This document shows, piece by piece, positions 48,029 through 61,094 of a stretch of 64,000 nt of DNA. The stretch comes from Omphiscola glabra (lineage: Eukaryota; Mollusca; Gastropoda; Lymnaeidae). The translations under genes were made by a program, and so were the position numbers. The stretch spans positions 10,003,793 through 10,067,792 of the forward strand of contig OZ024798.1 of assembly GCA_964017045.1 (NCBI GenBank), written 5' to 3'. The notes beneath the pieces are model-generated. The model saw only the letters and a list, made by a program, of their open reading frames with translations, was not told where the DNA came from and did no database searches. Positions within the stretch are counted from its first letter, which is position 1. Every line of letters starts with the position of its first letter.

Positions 48029-48355
48029 GGAACTAGAGACAGGAAGCTAGAGACAGGAAGCTAGAGACAGGAAGCTAGAGACAGGAAGCTAGAGACAGGA
48101 AGCTAGAGACAGGAAGCTAGAGACAGGAAGCTAGAGACAGAAAGTTAGAGACAGAAAGCTATAGACAGGAAGCTAGAGACATGAAGCTAGAGACGGGAAG
48201 CTAGAGACAGAAAGCTAGAGACAGGAAGCTAGAAACAGAAAGCTAGAGACCGAAAACTAGAGACAGAAAGCTAGTGACAGGAAGCTAGAGACAGAAAACT
48301 AGAGACAGAAAGCTAGTGTCAGGAAGCTAGCGACAGAAAGCTTGAGACAGAAGAC
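48029..48355. repeat. 14-bp minisatellite, about 23 copies
   Basis: The unit is AGCTAGAGACAGGA. Copies are near-perfect on the left and more varied (AGAAAG, AGTGAC) on the right. Confidence 0.95.
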
Positions 48356-48430
48356 TTGGTTATGGCCTAATTTCCTAGGCTCCATTGGGGGTTGAAAATA
48401 TACAAAAAAGAGTTGAAGGAGACCTTAAAC

Positions 48431-48630
48431 CAGCGGTTCTCAACATGTGGATCACGACCCCCTTGGGGGCCAAATGATCCATTCCAAGGGTTCGCCTACG
48501 ACCATTGGAAAACACATATATTCTACAGTTTATAAGTAGCAACGAAAATAATTTCGTGGCTGGGGGTGGAGACAATGTGAGGAACTGTATTAAAGGGTCG
48601 CGGCATTAGAAAGGTTGAGAAACACTGCGG
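48431..48630. mobile_element. hAT-type MITE with perfect 8-bp target duplication
   Basis: The ends are CAGCGGTTCTCAAC and GTTGAGAAACACTGCGG. CCTTAAAC flanks both sides (48423-48430 and 48631-48638). The right end carries three extra bases. It is related in its ends to 61837-61939. Confidence 0.85.
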
Positions 48631-49232
48631 CCTTAAACTGAATCATTCAATTTGTTGCTATCACCGATGTCAACTTTTATTTTAATGTTAATGATAATAA
48701 TAATAAAATAATGATGGTGAAATAATAATAATAATCATAATAAATAAACATCATTTTAATGAGGTTAATGTGTTAGTGACGGGGCAGAGCCGTCCTAACA
48801 ACATAGGAGACCCTGGGCACAGCAATGCACTGGTGCCCCCTAGCAACACAACATACCTGGGCCGTGAGAACGGGGGGGGGGGTCGGATGGGGCACTCGCC
48901 CAATGCTGAAACAGTGTGGGGGGGCCGCAAACAGTTCCTGCTCCCCACAAACTCACCAAGAGGAATAAAAAATAATAACATTAAAATAAAAATTCAACAA
49001 AGTTTTAAACAATTTATTGATACCAAAAAAAAAAAATCATTCAAAGTCATTAATAGTTTTGAAGCGTTGTCAGAAATAAATGATAAAAAATCACATTATG
49101 GACAGATCGATTAAATTATTTTATATAAATCAACATAATCTTTTGCGTTTTTTTTTTTTTTTTTGCAGAGAATTGTATTGTTATGTATTATTGGTTTAAA
49201 GTCAACGGTCTTAAGGATGTTTTGTCCCATTG

Positions 49233-50801
49233 CAAGGCCGGCCTTTAGGGTGGTGTGCGACCTATGCGCTCGCACAGGGCGCCGTGGCATAGGAGCGCCT
49301 GGGGTGCTCAGTAAAAATTTAAACTCCCTTAGTTTACTATAGTGAAGTTTGAGCCTCAGGCGCGGGGGGGGGGGGGGGGTCGAGAAACGGTATTCTAACT
49401 TTTCATACAATCACTTATCAGACTTATCGTACAATGAGTTATTATGCAATGAGTTATCATACAATGAGTTTTCGTACAATGAGTTATCATACAATGAGGT
49501 TTCATACAATGAGTTTTCATACGAGTTTTCATACAATGAGTTTTCATACAATGGGTTATCATACAATGAGTTTTCATACAATGAGTTATCATACAATGAG
49601 TTTTCATACAATGAGTTATCATACAATGAGTTTTCATACCATGAGTTATCATACAATGAGTTTTCATACCATGAGTTTTCATACCATCAGTTTTCTTACA
49701 ATGAGTTATCATACAATGAGTTATCATACATTGAGTTTTCATACCATGAGTTATCATACAATGACTTATCATACAATGAGTTATCATACATTGAGTTTTC
49801 ATACAATGAGTTTTCATACAATGAGTTTTCATACAATGAGTTATCATACAATGAGTTTTCATACAATGAGTTATCATACAATGAGTTATCATACAATGAG
49901 TTATCATACAATGAGGTTTCATACAATGAGTTTTCATACGAGTTTTCGTACAATGAGTTATCATACAATGAGGTTTCATACAATGAGTTTTCATACAATG
50001 AGTTATCATACAATGAGTTTTCATACAATGGGTTATCATACAATGAGTTTTCATACAATGAGTTATCATACAATGAGTTTTCATACAATGAGTTATCATA
50101 CAATGAGTTTTCATACCATGAGTTATCATACAATGAGTTTTCATACCATGAGTTTTCATACCATCAGTTTTCTTACAATGAGTTATCATACAATGAGTTA
50201 TCATACATTGAGTTTTCATACCATGAGTTATCATACAATGACTTATCATACAATGAGTTATCATACATTGAGTTTTCATACAATGAGTTTTCATACAATG
50301 AGTTTTCATACAATGAGTTTTCATACAATGAGTTATCATACAATGAGTTTTCATACAATGAGTTATCATACAATGAGTTATCATACAATGAGTTATCATA
50401 CAATGAGTTATCATACAATGAGTGAGTTATCATACAATGAGTGAGTTATCATACAATGAGTTATCATACAAAGAGTTTTCATACAGGACATACAATGAGT
50501 TTTCATACAATGAGTTTTCATACATTGAAAGTTGCATGCTTAACTTGGATACTAACACTGGGGGTTTGGGATCAACCAAACGGGCGTGGAAATTAATTTA
50601 TGAATACCGTATTTCCTTGCCCATCTTACAATTATTTCAGCAGAAGGAAATGCGGGGAAGAAAAAGTTTTCCGGGGTGCAAAATCGCAAGCGTAAAGTAA
50701 AGCAGAAAAATTACTCATGGATCACACATGGACAGGGAAGGGGGCGCCGAAAGGGTGCTTCGCACAGGGTGAAAGTTTACCTAAGCCTAAGGCCGGCGTT
50801 G
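49233..50801. mobile_element. hAT-like TIR element enclosing a 15-bp minisatellite
   Basis: The left end is CAAGGCCGGCCTTTAGGG; the right end on the other strand is CAACGCCGGCCTTAGGC. GCACAGGG blocks lie near both ends. The flanks TCCCATTG and CCGATTGT are similar only when shifted by one base. The interior is mainly the tandem array. Confidence 0.6.
49415..50530. repeat. 15-bp minisatellite with a 477-bp higher-order period
   Basis: The basic unit is ATCATACAATGAGTT, with TTTCATACAATGAGTT as the main variant. The same order of variants (ATACCATCAG, CATACATTGAG, a 12-bp short unit ATACGAGTTTTC) recurs 477 bp apart, for example at 49681 and 50158. Since 15 is a multiple of 3, frames stay open on both strands, giving artefactual 300-residue frames. 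Confidence 0.95.
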
Positions 50802-51129
50802 CCGATTGTACTGCGATACTGATTCTTACCTTATTTTTTTTGGTTTCGATTCTTATCTGGGAAAAGTAAAACGTGTTGATGAAAGTTATTCCCCGTTTAG
50901 AAGTTTTAAAATTGTCGAACTTTGATTCGCATTTATAATATTAATTTTGCAATGTGCTGATATATATGGTTGGTTTAAATTGGGAAATTGGGATTTTTAA
51001 ATAACAATTAAATTGTCAAAATCTTTCAATATTCATTTTAAAAAAATGTGTCAAGCATGATGCCTCTATAAGAGTGAGTCTCCTAGAAACGTGGGGCCCC
51101 TTACACGCCTATGCCTTAATACGGCACTG

Positions 51130-52303
51130 GATTGGGGGGCAGGGGGTTGGGCTTCCCTTCTTGCCCGTACTCGTACTTTCTGTCCCACAGATGTAAAGAC
51201 TGAGTATGAAAAATAAAAAGAATCACCTCCCCTAAACAACATTCATCTTAAAGCAACTCACCCTCACACTTCTCTCTCTCTCTCTCACTCACTTCCCCCT
51301 CGCTCTGTTCTGTCTGTCAAGCAGACACAAACACACTCACCTCTCTGCTTGACGTCAGGTCCTTCACTGGTCTACTGACACCATGCATTACGTCACACTC
51401 ACCGGGGCTCAACGGTGAGCTGCTACTTTAACAGTTGGGAGCACACCGTCAGCCTGCTGGGGCGCGACACCTGCTTGTTAAAATGGACATCTTACCTCCA
51501 CTTATGGGCCTTTCATTGCATAGAGCTGTAGGAGAATTTCTTGCGAAGTAGGGAGAACATAATTATACAATTATGATTTTGTTTAATTTTGGCCATTATA
51601 TTATTATTAATATTAGTAGTATCATTACAATATGAATCATTATTATTTTCCTTATAGGGGCATATTTTCTATTTAAAGACATACAATTACCTAGTTACCT
51701 TAGATTTTAAAAAAAATGAAAATTTTTATATAGAAATAGGCCTAAATTTAAATCCAATATAATTTAGTTGAGTTGTTGGGCTATTCAATAGAAATCTTGA
51801 ATTGACCAAAACTTAACTTATTTTACGATATCCGTTAAAATAATATATTATTCTTCTGTTATTTTCCCGCTTTCTGTTGCAGATGTTGATCAATCTTTGC
51901 GCCATACTGTAACTACATTATGTTTGTCGTTTTATTACATCGATGCTGTCGCCTGCCTCCACGCACCTCAACTTCTTGCGACCAGTAGCCAGCGTGGCAT
52001 GTAACTGCAACTTAAATTGTGTAAGATTCGTGGGTGGGTGGGGGGGGGGGGAGTGACTTCAAGACAAACCCCTGGCGGGTGACTGTATCTGTTAATGGCA
52101 AGTCTACAATAAAATGCAGGTCCGAACACTTGTCGTAGCGAAGTAGCCAGCTAAGGGGGACACCAGACACGGGAAGACCAGACAACAGGTCGGACAGACT
52201 AAACAAACACAGACGGGCCACCTTGGATGATGAGACCAACCGAACAGAAGTAGCTGGAGTTTCTTCACGGGTAAATACCAAGTAAGGGACTCGTAAGTTT
52301 GTT

Positions 52304-52335
<32 letters not shown>

Positions 52336-53890
52336 TGGGGGGTGGGGGGGGGGGGGTGTGTGTGTCTCCCGAAAGTAGTTATCTTCTCTTGTCTTGCCAG
52401 CAAGTCTCTGCCATTCCAACGGGTCTCGCTTGCCAGTTAAGCTGGTCCGTTACACGAGCCATTGTTCCGACCACAGTCGAGAGCCATTCTCTGTGAGGGT
52501 CGGTGAGTAGGTGTTGACATCCCATGGCGTGAGACGCACCGTCCGTCCCCGCGCCCCCCCCCCCCCCACTCCGACTCGCCACCACGACGCACTGACGCAA
52601 GGAGTACAGAAATAAAGGGTCATGAGTCAAAAATAACTTAAACCGTCTGCCTACAATGCATGTTGAAACATTCAGTTAAGATTATCATTAGCGGCTTCCA
52701 GAATGGATGACACAGCCCCCGAGGGGGGACACCTACTAGTTTAAAGGAGGGGATGGGGAGGGGGGGGGAGTTTGTTATTTGTATATGGAAAAATTATTCG
52801 GCTAATTTTCTTTGCAATAATTTAAAAAGGGGGAAGAGGGGGTGGGGCAAGAAAGTTTTGAGACAGATGAATTTAAAATCTTGCATCACTTGAGAGCAGT
52901 GTTTCTTTCAAGACAATGTCCTCGGGGGGGGGGGGGGGGGGGTTGGGGGGCGTTTCAGAATGTTCGGGGGTGGGGGTGGGGGCAGCGGAATGAGACGTAG
53001 CTAAGGTGTGAATATGGGGCATATTTCCCCGGGCGTCAGACTAGCGGGGCCACCTAATGGGATTTTATTGAATTAATGGGTGAAAATAATGGGTTTCAGA
53101 GTTTAATTAGGGGGGGGGGGGGGCGGGGGTAAAAATCAATCTTGTCCCCTGGAACCAAACACTCACGCCAATAACGTAGAAATGAGGGGGGGGGGTATTA
53201 GTTGGTATGCCCAGGTGTCATCTTTTCTAATTAGCGGTGGCATTTTGGAACAACGAAGACTTTTTTTTTTTACGTGAAAGGTAGCGTAGAAAAAAAAGTT
53301 GTCCCGCCTTAGGTGGCACTAACACTAGGCACTTCGTTTGGCAGTGTATATTATCGGCACCAAAATCGGTTGTCGGGGCAAAAAATACTGCCATTGTTAT
53401 CGGGAATTAGGGCAGAAATCGAGCATACCGATGACTTTACCTAGCCAGAAGAAAATGTGCTTATTAAAAATTCAAGAGGTGCATTTTGGAGTATACATGG
53501 TTAAAATTTTTTGCTCAGGGAAAAGAATTTATTTTTCAAGCGTCGGGGAGACATTATGGCGAACAGTGCCATACATAAACATCATTCATTCTGGTTGTGG
53601 TTAGCGCAAGATAATCATTTTGCACAAGATTAGATTCAACCCCGTTAAGTCACTTTGATGGACGTCTAGGAAGTGGGTAGCAGAAATTGAGGAATCCGGA
53701 GAGTCTTGAGCAAAAGAAGGGGTCACCTTAGTTAAATAAATAAATCAAAATGCAGTGATGCATACTAAAATTCAGTGTTTCTTTTTAGACAATGTGTGAA
53801 GGGGCATTTCAGACTTCCGTATTTTTACTATTAGATGTCTCCTGTAGAAATGCTACGAATACAACATCAACATACATTCACCACCTACAT
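51130..53890. other. DNA with long homopolymer and CT tracts, no supported gene
   Basis: CT repeats lie near 51271-51290, a poly-T followed by poly-G near 52305-52358, and G runs near 52925, 53111 and 53186. No frame here shows family features. Confidence 0.45.
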
Positions 53891-54560
53891 CTGGACTAAC
53901 AACTTATGATAGCGTATACAGGAAATGCCTGCACGATGCTTTACAGGAACTTGGCGTCCCTAACGAACTTAACCGACTCATGCATATGACAACGTTTAAA
54001 ACTAAATGTAGAATCTAAGTACAGGGAGAGTACTGGGGGGGGGGGGGGAGTTCTCAATTATTCAGGGCATCAGACAAGGAGATTCTTGTACCCCTTTCAA
54101 CATCATGTTGGCGTTGGCGTTCAGCGTGGTGTATCAATGAGAGTGGTTAGAGATTACAGAAATGGTTTAACTAGAGCTTTATTTTTAAATTAATAACACA
54201 TCGACATTCTGCTTCTGTTACTAATGAATGTCCGAGAACATTAAGTCAAAAATTTAAGAGCACTTTCAATTAACAAAATACAAAAAAACTATAAAAAAAA
54301 AACTTGAAATGAAAAATAAATATTTTGGCAGCCAAAATAATGCCAGGGAAGCATCATTCGGAAGTGTCACAACAGTGTCAAAGTGACACGTCACACCACA
54401 AACAGTTGTGATGTTCCCCCCAAAACAAGTTAGTTTATGTTTGGTGACCTTCACAAGTCCATGAACATGAAAATAGGGAAGAGGTGCATGTGCTTAGGTC
54501 ACGTGAAATCTTTAATGAGGTCAAAATGGCAGAGTGCGTCCAGATCAAGGGGACTTACTC
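53891..54560 (+). pseudogene. Degenerate LINE reverse transcriptase
   Basis: The + strand reads TTYDSVYRKCLHDALQELGV and, after an in-frame stop and a G-run insertion, IIQGIRQGDSCTPFNIMLAL. These resemble the FxxAYDSI and GLRQGD blocks of LINE reverse transcriptases. A later block, KRCMCLGHVKSLMRSKWQSA near 54470-54540, resembles the RxRWLGH tail of such proteins. Stops and a frameshift make it non-functional. Confidence 0.7.
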
Positions 54561-56199
54561 AAGGGGACTTAATCAAGGGGACTGAATCAAACGTTTTCAG
54601 TTTGCCGCATACTCCACAATTCTTAATTCCTCCCACTTGTTGTTTCTACAAATTGCCTCATAATCACCCGATTACAAATTGTTAGGTGTAAAAGTTGCGT
54701 CTGTCACATATTTTAATCCTTTCTATTAACTTCGCTTTTGCGTGTCTAGGGCAAAAAAAATCTCTGGACGGCTAATTGACCCACGCCCCGTCAACCTACC
54801 GAGCTGAAACTTGGCACATAGACTCGATGACAACACATTCTACCAAATTCCTAGCCCCATCACGCAACACGAAAAAATCAGTGTTTGCAAGTGGAAGATG
54901 AAGGAAATTTATTTCACGAAATAAAACTCCCGACACTTGCGCTAAATGAGATTCTTTAAGACATATTCATATATATATATATCGCAACTACGTTCGGTAC
55001 GTAATATTCTCTTTTATTTTTTGAAATATTTGGTGAAATAAATCTACCGTGTAAAAGCGGGTGGGTCATTAAAATATAAAATAAAATAATTAAAAAATCG
55101 CATATAAAGGAGTTATAATTATATTTTGCTTTATTCTTCGTGTTTAAATTTTTGCTTCCACTTTTTATTCCTTTTTCTGTTCCTTTTCTTTCCTTCTTTT
55201 CGTTTGTTATTTCGTTTCCGGTGATCTTGAATAAAATGAGTGTCTCCTTTTTTTAAGCCGTTCTTTCTGCCATTTCTTCGACGTGATGCAGGCCCTATTT
55301 TTGTTCTGAAGATATTTGTTCAGCTTAAAGGGGCCTTACATCTTCACTCCCCCCCCCCCCAACCACCGGGGCAGGAACCTAGTGACGTTATCAACCTTAA
55401 TGCAAAAAATACTTTTTTTTATACCAATAGTTCATTAACACCATGTCCCATTAACGCTTCGATTTATTTTGCTTCCTTTGGTCTACGACACCCACCCCGG
55501 TACAATGGTAGTAGTTAGCATCAGTTCCACTCTGTTGTGCTCTGGACATCCCCCCCCCCCCACATCCCATCAGCCCCTCCACAAATCTGACACGCATTGA
55601 CTGTAGGTGTCAGTGTGGGGGTACACCGAGCCATCAGGGGCGGCGACCTGCCTTTCCAACAACAATAGGGTAGGTATGCCATTGTCGACCCTGCATCGCG
55701 ATGGTTGACACCCCCCGTCGGGGCCATCCAGTGTTTTAGAGGAGACGGTTCACTTAGTGTCTTCACCTTCGCCCCCTCCCCCCCCCACCCCTCGCGTTTT
55801 GACAGGATCGCTGGGAGCCACCGGGAGGGAGAAAACACCGAGAATGAAAACACCGAGATTTGGGGGGTGAATGAGATGGAGTGACATCATTATGGGCCAT
55901 TTGTCTGCCGTGATTCCCCTTTGGTCCATCTGACGCGTTATTTCAAATATTGTTTCCGTTTTAACAGTCTCACCGAAACGTCGATACAAATAATATTGGC
56001 TACCTTCATCATGCGCGATCATGTTGGCACTGATCTCTCGTGGGAGGGGGGTGGTAAGGTGGGATTACCTTATTTCGGCGCCATTTTTGTGTATGTTAAT
56101 ATTGAGACACGTAAGACTTTTTTTTTCAAACCTACTGTCTTGCTGCAGAAATTATTGGAGACATTTCGTTTACAATGTTTCGGGTTAACTATTTTGAAA
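54561..56199. other. DNA without supported gene
   Basis: TA repeats lie near 54970-54981 and C runs near 55350 and 55550. Short frames show no recognisable features. Confidence 0.4.
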
Positions 56200-56425
56200 C
56201 AGCCCCAAGATCATCATCATCAGGTCCCTCAGTCCTTGGACCGTTGGGGCGCCACAGATGACATAAAAAACTATCCTCCTCCATTCCTCTCTGGTTGCTG
56301 CTCTTCGCACAGCATCGCCTAGTTGTAATCCCGTCCACACTTTGATGCTATCTTCCCATCTTTTTCCTCTGTCTTCCTCTTCTTCTCCATCCTCTCTTTG
56401 TGTCCTGCATGATTTCTTTGACGAG
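56200..56425 (-). mobile_element. 3' end of a non-LTR retrotransposon with ATG-repeat tail
   Basis: The - strand codes RGKRWEDSIKVWTGLQLGDA, RRAATREEWRRIVF and GAPTVQGLRD, then a short ATG (CAT) repeat. This is the usual C-terminal tail and microsatellite end of RTE/jockey-like LINEs. It is heavily 5'-truncated. Confidence 0.85.
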
Positions 56426-57042
56426 ACCTTGTTTCCATGTGACAAGGAAACAAAGGTTCGCGAAAATCAAGATATTGAATGATATTTAAAATAAAAAGAA
56501 AAACACACACCCCTAAGGGGCTTGTAATTAGTTTAGAAAAGACACACACACAAAATGTAACCGTTTATACTCTCAACAACGAAACGATTCTCAGATTTTA
56601 AGAAGAACACGATCTTTCCGACACTGTTACCAATAAAGTAATTTTTGTCAGTATGTGGATGTAAAGTCTATGTGCAATACAATCTAATCTTAAGTTTGCG
56701 CTTAATTCGTTTGAATTACTAGCCTGTATATTTTCGAATTGAATTGTTGAACTAAATTCATGGTAGTTTTTTTTTTTTTTAGCGTGTCTAAATGAACAAA
56801 GAAAATAGCCCATTAAATGTTTATGCAGTAAGCGAACCTGTGGATAAATTAATGTTACGCCCTCCCGTGAACAGAACGGAATATTTTGCTACGGTGAAAA
56901 CACTGGACTTTAAAATCATCACAACCAAAAAAAACCGAACCCATAAATAGAACTGTTATCAGCATGCTAAACGATAAACTTATTTTATTATATATATATA
57001 TATATATATCGCATGAACGTGACAAACTTCCAACACTGGTGC
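56426..57042. other. AT-rich non-coding DNA
   Basis: A TA microsatellite lies at about 56989-57009. No gene is supported. Confidence 0.5.
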
Positions 57043-57178
57043 CAGTGGCGTAGGAAGGGGGTGGGCTGCACTTTTAATCCTAATATATTAGAGTGGCGGC
57101 ATTTTCGGTCGATTGCAGAAAGTGGGCGACAAAAAGTTTGGTCCACCCTGGGATGCACTGACCATAACTACGCAACTG
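57043..57178. mobile_element. hAT-type MITE with 8-bp target duplication (7 of 8)
   Basis: The ends are CAGTGGCGTAG and CTACGCAACTG, the same family of ends as 37812-37995. The flanks are ACTGGTGC (57035-57042) and CCTGGTGC (57179-57186). Confidence 0.82.
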
Positions 57179-57409
57179 CCTGGTGCACGGCGTACTTCCC
57201 CGACTGAAATTTGATGGACATCTAGATTTTTCAATGACAGTATCCTAAATGGTGTTGTTGAAGTAGGATCGTGCACCACTAAGGGAGAGGATTCGTGAAA
57301 GCTTTTATTTAAAAGTGGTTCCCCTTATGAAACGATAAGAACAAAACTACTCTTTTTTTTTTAACGATGGGAACTAAATCCGACGCCTTTAACCAAGGGC
57401 AGCCTTTTC

Positions 57410-57680
57410 GAATGTCTAAACCCTATAGGAAAACGTCACATCGAATTAAGTAATGATGCCATTTTTAGACAACGTTTTCGTATAACATAGTTTCTACTTC
57501 TAACTATGTATTTCCGCATGTAAACAGCAGCATCGTAAAAAAAAAGTTGTAAACACGTTTTCGTCTAGGCTAGGACCCACTTATCAGGATGTTTTTATAA
57601 ATATCCCAATGAGCTTGGCCAGACTGAACGCCCGGATGTTTTATTAATAGATATCCGCCATTATTAAATGACATACCCTG
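57410..57680. mobile_element. Diverged relative of the 39788-41545 TIR element, without minisatellite
   Basis: GGAAAACGTCACATCGAATT and a TTTTTAGAC block match the left part of the larger copy. CCCGGATGTTTT, TATCCGCCATT and AAATGACATACCCT match its right part. It is about 270 bp with no tandem array, which suggests the array in the larger copy arose later. Confidence 0.75.
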
Positions 57681-58265
57681 TACTATTATTTTCAAGCATG
57701 TAAAAGAAAAAACAAAATACCCTAACGTCAGCATTCATTTAAGTACGAAATACATCACTACAGTTTACCCAGCTGGACAGATTTAAATTTAAAGCAGCGT
57801 TTACAAAATATGGGCTCCATAATCTCATTCGATTTCAGATTGGAGTAACCAAATTTTAATTTAAACCCCAAACATCCTTTTTTTTTCTGGTGGCCAGGGG
57901 TTGGATAGGTTCTATTTTTTTTATTAAACTACCGATAGTGTGTTTGTATGATGATGAAGAAGTTAATACTTTAAAACAGCGCGTGTCAAATTGACATGTT
58001 ATAATATATAATTTAAACGCGCTTAAAATATTGGCGCTTGTGTGATAGGGAACGGCGGAACAGCTGTGGAGACCCACAGATGCTATTTTAGAACGCTGTG
58101 CAGAGAGTATCTCAAACATTTCTCGTGATTCCTTGTTGCATTAATTAAGAATCATAAACTAGGTTGGGGGGGGGGGGGGTTTGGGTCCTGTTAGTAGACA
58201 AGTTGAATTGGTCAAAATATTTTTGAAAACACCAGTTAGTATATACTATTTTTAATGTGTGTGCG
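57681..58265. other. AT-rich non-coding DNA
   Basis: A G run lies near 58165-58179. Nothing else was recognised. Confidence 0.45.
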
Positions 58266-58400
58266 ACTGCTTGTGTAATAAAATTGAAACTTTAAGTTTT
58301 TTTTAGTTTAAAATTGAAACTTAACAGTTTTTTGTGTGTTTAAAATTGAAACTTTTAAACTGTTTTTTGGTGTTTAAAATTGAAACTTCAACAGTTTTTA
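58266..58400. repeat. About 33-bp AT-rich tandem repeat, four copies
   Basis: Units contain AAAATTGAAACTTTAACAG and a T run. Confidence 0.85.
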
Positions 58401-61094
58401 CATTAAACATATAATAACAATGAAGCAAAATGTAACTGTTGTTTTTGTACGTATTAATAAGGAAAGCATGGGTGCTTGTTATTTCTTGGGGTTGGTATGC
58501 ATTTTCTCAGGCGTGAATAATCCTAAAGAATATTAAGAGAAGTAGTTATTAACAATGCTAATACCAATAACAAAGTTAAAGGTAATATATTTTAAAACAC
58601 AACGACGCCACAAAGAAAAGAATTGATAAGTGTTTTGTTGAACATATACACATTTTTTTAATCAGTCGTATTTACACAATTTAAATAATGAGCAATGCAT
58701 ACATACAAAATTGATTTCATCAAAATATTTACAATTCAAAACATATAGAGTTCATCCGACACAATTCAGTTTGACATGTAACAACAAAGTCATGAAAGAT
58801 AAAAACCCTTTTAAAAATATGTATCAATCATTCAATGCGAAGTACACACGAGAGTACATGAAGGTACCGTGGTTTCGGGTGGGGGCATAGGGTCATGTAA
58901 TGGCCAACACTACCGTTCAACCTGGCGTGTGATGATGGGGTACATCTTCGTGTAGACACCATTGCCAGTCGGTCATTTAATTCACATGGGAACACATTGA
59001 GCAAATGTGGTGTTTTAGAGATTATAATCAGTTCGACCACATACGGGCAAAAATATGGCAGTTTGGCAGAATGCATAGACATACAGTCATAGTCCACGGA
59101 AAAGAAAATAGTACTTTTACTGTTTCTTGTGGAGAAAAGCCTTAAGAATATATATATTAGAAAAGTTTACCAAAAAATGTATAAAATGATATATAAATAT
59201 ATATATGGTCTAAAAAGAAAATTGAGCCCTAATATAATCTAAATGAAACATACACATGTTATAAAATCACTTCAAGAAAACAAATATTTCAGTAAAAACT
59301 AGCTTCTTTATCGTGGACACATTTATATTTGAAAGCCCCCAAAAATAAAATATTGCATATGGTTAGGTAGTCCATCATTCTACCTATTCAGTAAAATATC
59401 TGCACAAAGCATGAGTACATTAATAATAGGTGAAAGCATTTTGCTTACACCGCAAAGGAAGACGTTGTTGGTACTATATGGCAGGAGGGGGGGGGGGGGG
59501 GGGTAAGGAGCAAAAAAATATCCTAACTGTGAAAGGCAGAGGGTATCACCATTCTCGCTGTGAACACTTAGGGTAGGGTGGTGGGGGCTGGTAGGCATGG
59601 GCGATTTGAGGGGGGAGGGGGCGGGTGTTAAAAGCTTAAAACAAGATTCATTAAAATATGTTTTTTTAAAAACAGCGCCCCCCCCCCCTATGCCGCCCTC
59701 TACTGACTAGAAACCTTATTACAAGTACCTGCATCGTAGTGGCAGGTAGCTTCAAGGCTCATCACACTTTCAAAACAAGCCAACAACTAACAATGTATGC
59801 ATCTCACTTTGAAAACTGTGCATACTTGAACATGCTAACATGTTCCAACCACTGACTCGTGTATTACTAACGTGCTGGACACACAAAGCTATTGGAGCTT
59901 AACATAGCCGCGAAAACCACCTTGGGACAAAACAATTTTTGGACATTTGGAAAAAATAATGATTTAGAGAAAGCGGGGTTGCTTTAAAAAAAAATCTATA
60001 TAAATAAAAACGGACCCCTGGGGGAGGGGGGGATTAGAGCAAGATAAGGAACTGTTTGGGGGGGATGTCACATCAAAGGTCAAGGTCGTGAGTGAGACAA
60101 ATTAGAGATTAATGCAGGCAAGACTCTGCACAGCCCAGTACTATCAGTAGCATTCACAAAATAATAATACTGGGTAAGTATTGCTCAGATTTTAAATTAT
60201 ATTTACAAATTTCACGTTGTGGGAAGTGAGAACCTCTCCAGTTCAGACAGCACAACTGGCAGCAGAGTTGGACGTTTGATATATTTTAAGCATTGGGCAG
60301 AAACAGTTTTTGAACAAAATATATAGTAATAATAATATGAAGGGAAAAAAATACTTACAATTATCACGGAAGGTTCTAACACCAGCTCAATTGCCTGAGC
60401 CAATCAAATCACTGAGATTATAATATGTTGTTTTTTTTACCCCATTTGTGACGGGCAGTTGGGTATATAATCGTTTGTTTGATTATCACTTTTATCCGGC
60501 AGGCTATCTCAAATAAATGAAATTATAAGTTGATAGATCATTTTCATTCCCAGATTATGGCACAGGTGCAACAATTAGGGTGGTTAATTATACAATTTCG
60601 AAAACATTTAAAAGAATGAGCTATCACATTTGATTTCAAATATTTAAGATGGTGCCACTTAAGCAGTTGCAGTAGTAGGGAAGTCGATTGCTTGAATATA
60701 TTTTAAAAAAAAAAAAAATTTATAATGATTGACCATGAAAAGTGGAATAGAAGCAGTAAGAATGCGAAAACTTTAAAATTTCTTCTACAAAACGTTCTAA
60801 GGGCTTTTGAGAATTAGCATTAACACACCATGTGTTTCATTAGAACCAACATTCTAAAAAAAAAAAAGAAGGGGATGCCTCAGACGTGGCCATCTCCTTT
60901 TGGATCTACGTTAACAGCAACGAGAGCTACTCCAATATTCTTTGGAAAATCTAATCCTGCTTTCATTGTCCTCAAATTCTTTTGAATGTTTTCCTGAAAC
61001 TTCCGGTCTGGGATCACTAGATCTTGGATCACTAAGTCGGCAACACATCTGTCTCTCTCTCTCTCTCTCTCTGTCCATTAAGCTCGAGGTTTCT
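58401..61094. other. Downstream flank of the 61-63 kb gene
   Basis: This region may include its 3' UTR, but no clear poly(A) signal near the stop was seen on the - strand. G runs lie near 59488, C runs near 59680, and a CT microsatellite at 61053-61072. No other gene is supported. Confidence 0.4.

Larger units (their letters stand above)
48785..51129. mobile_element. Putative outer hAT-like TIR element containing a nested element
   Basis: The left end is CAGAGCCGTCCTAACAACAT; the right end, read on the other strand, is CAGTGCCGTATTAAGGCATA. Subterminal GGGGCCCC-type blocks are present. The candidate target duplications agree only in part (TGACGGGG and GATTGGGG), so the pairing is tentative. 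Confidence 0.45.

Noticed and set aside
49349..50444. Long frames on both strands (SYNE/SYNEF cycles)
   Set aside because: The 15-bp unit keeps frames open on both strands; there is no gene context and the array sits in a transposon-like element.
22171..50530. CRISPR-like arrays
   Set aside because: The repeats are head to tail with no unique spacers, and the genome is eukaryotic.
53338..53604. + strand 88-residue frame
   Set aside because: No recognisable motif, splice context or similarity; expected by chance in this length.
57856..58119. - strand 87-residue frame
   Set aside because: No family features and no gene context.
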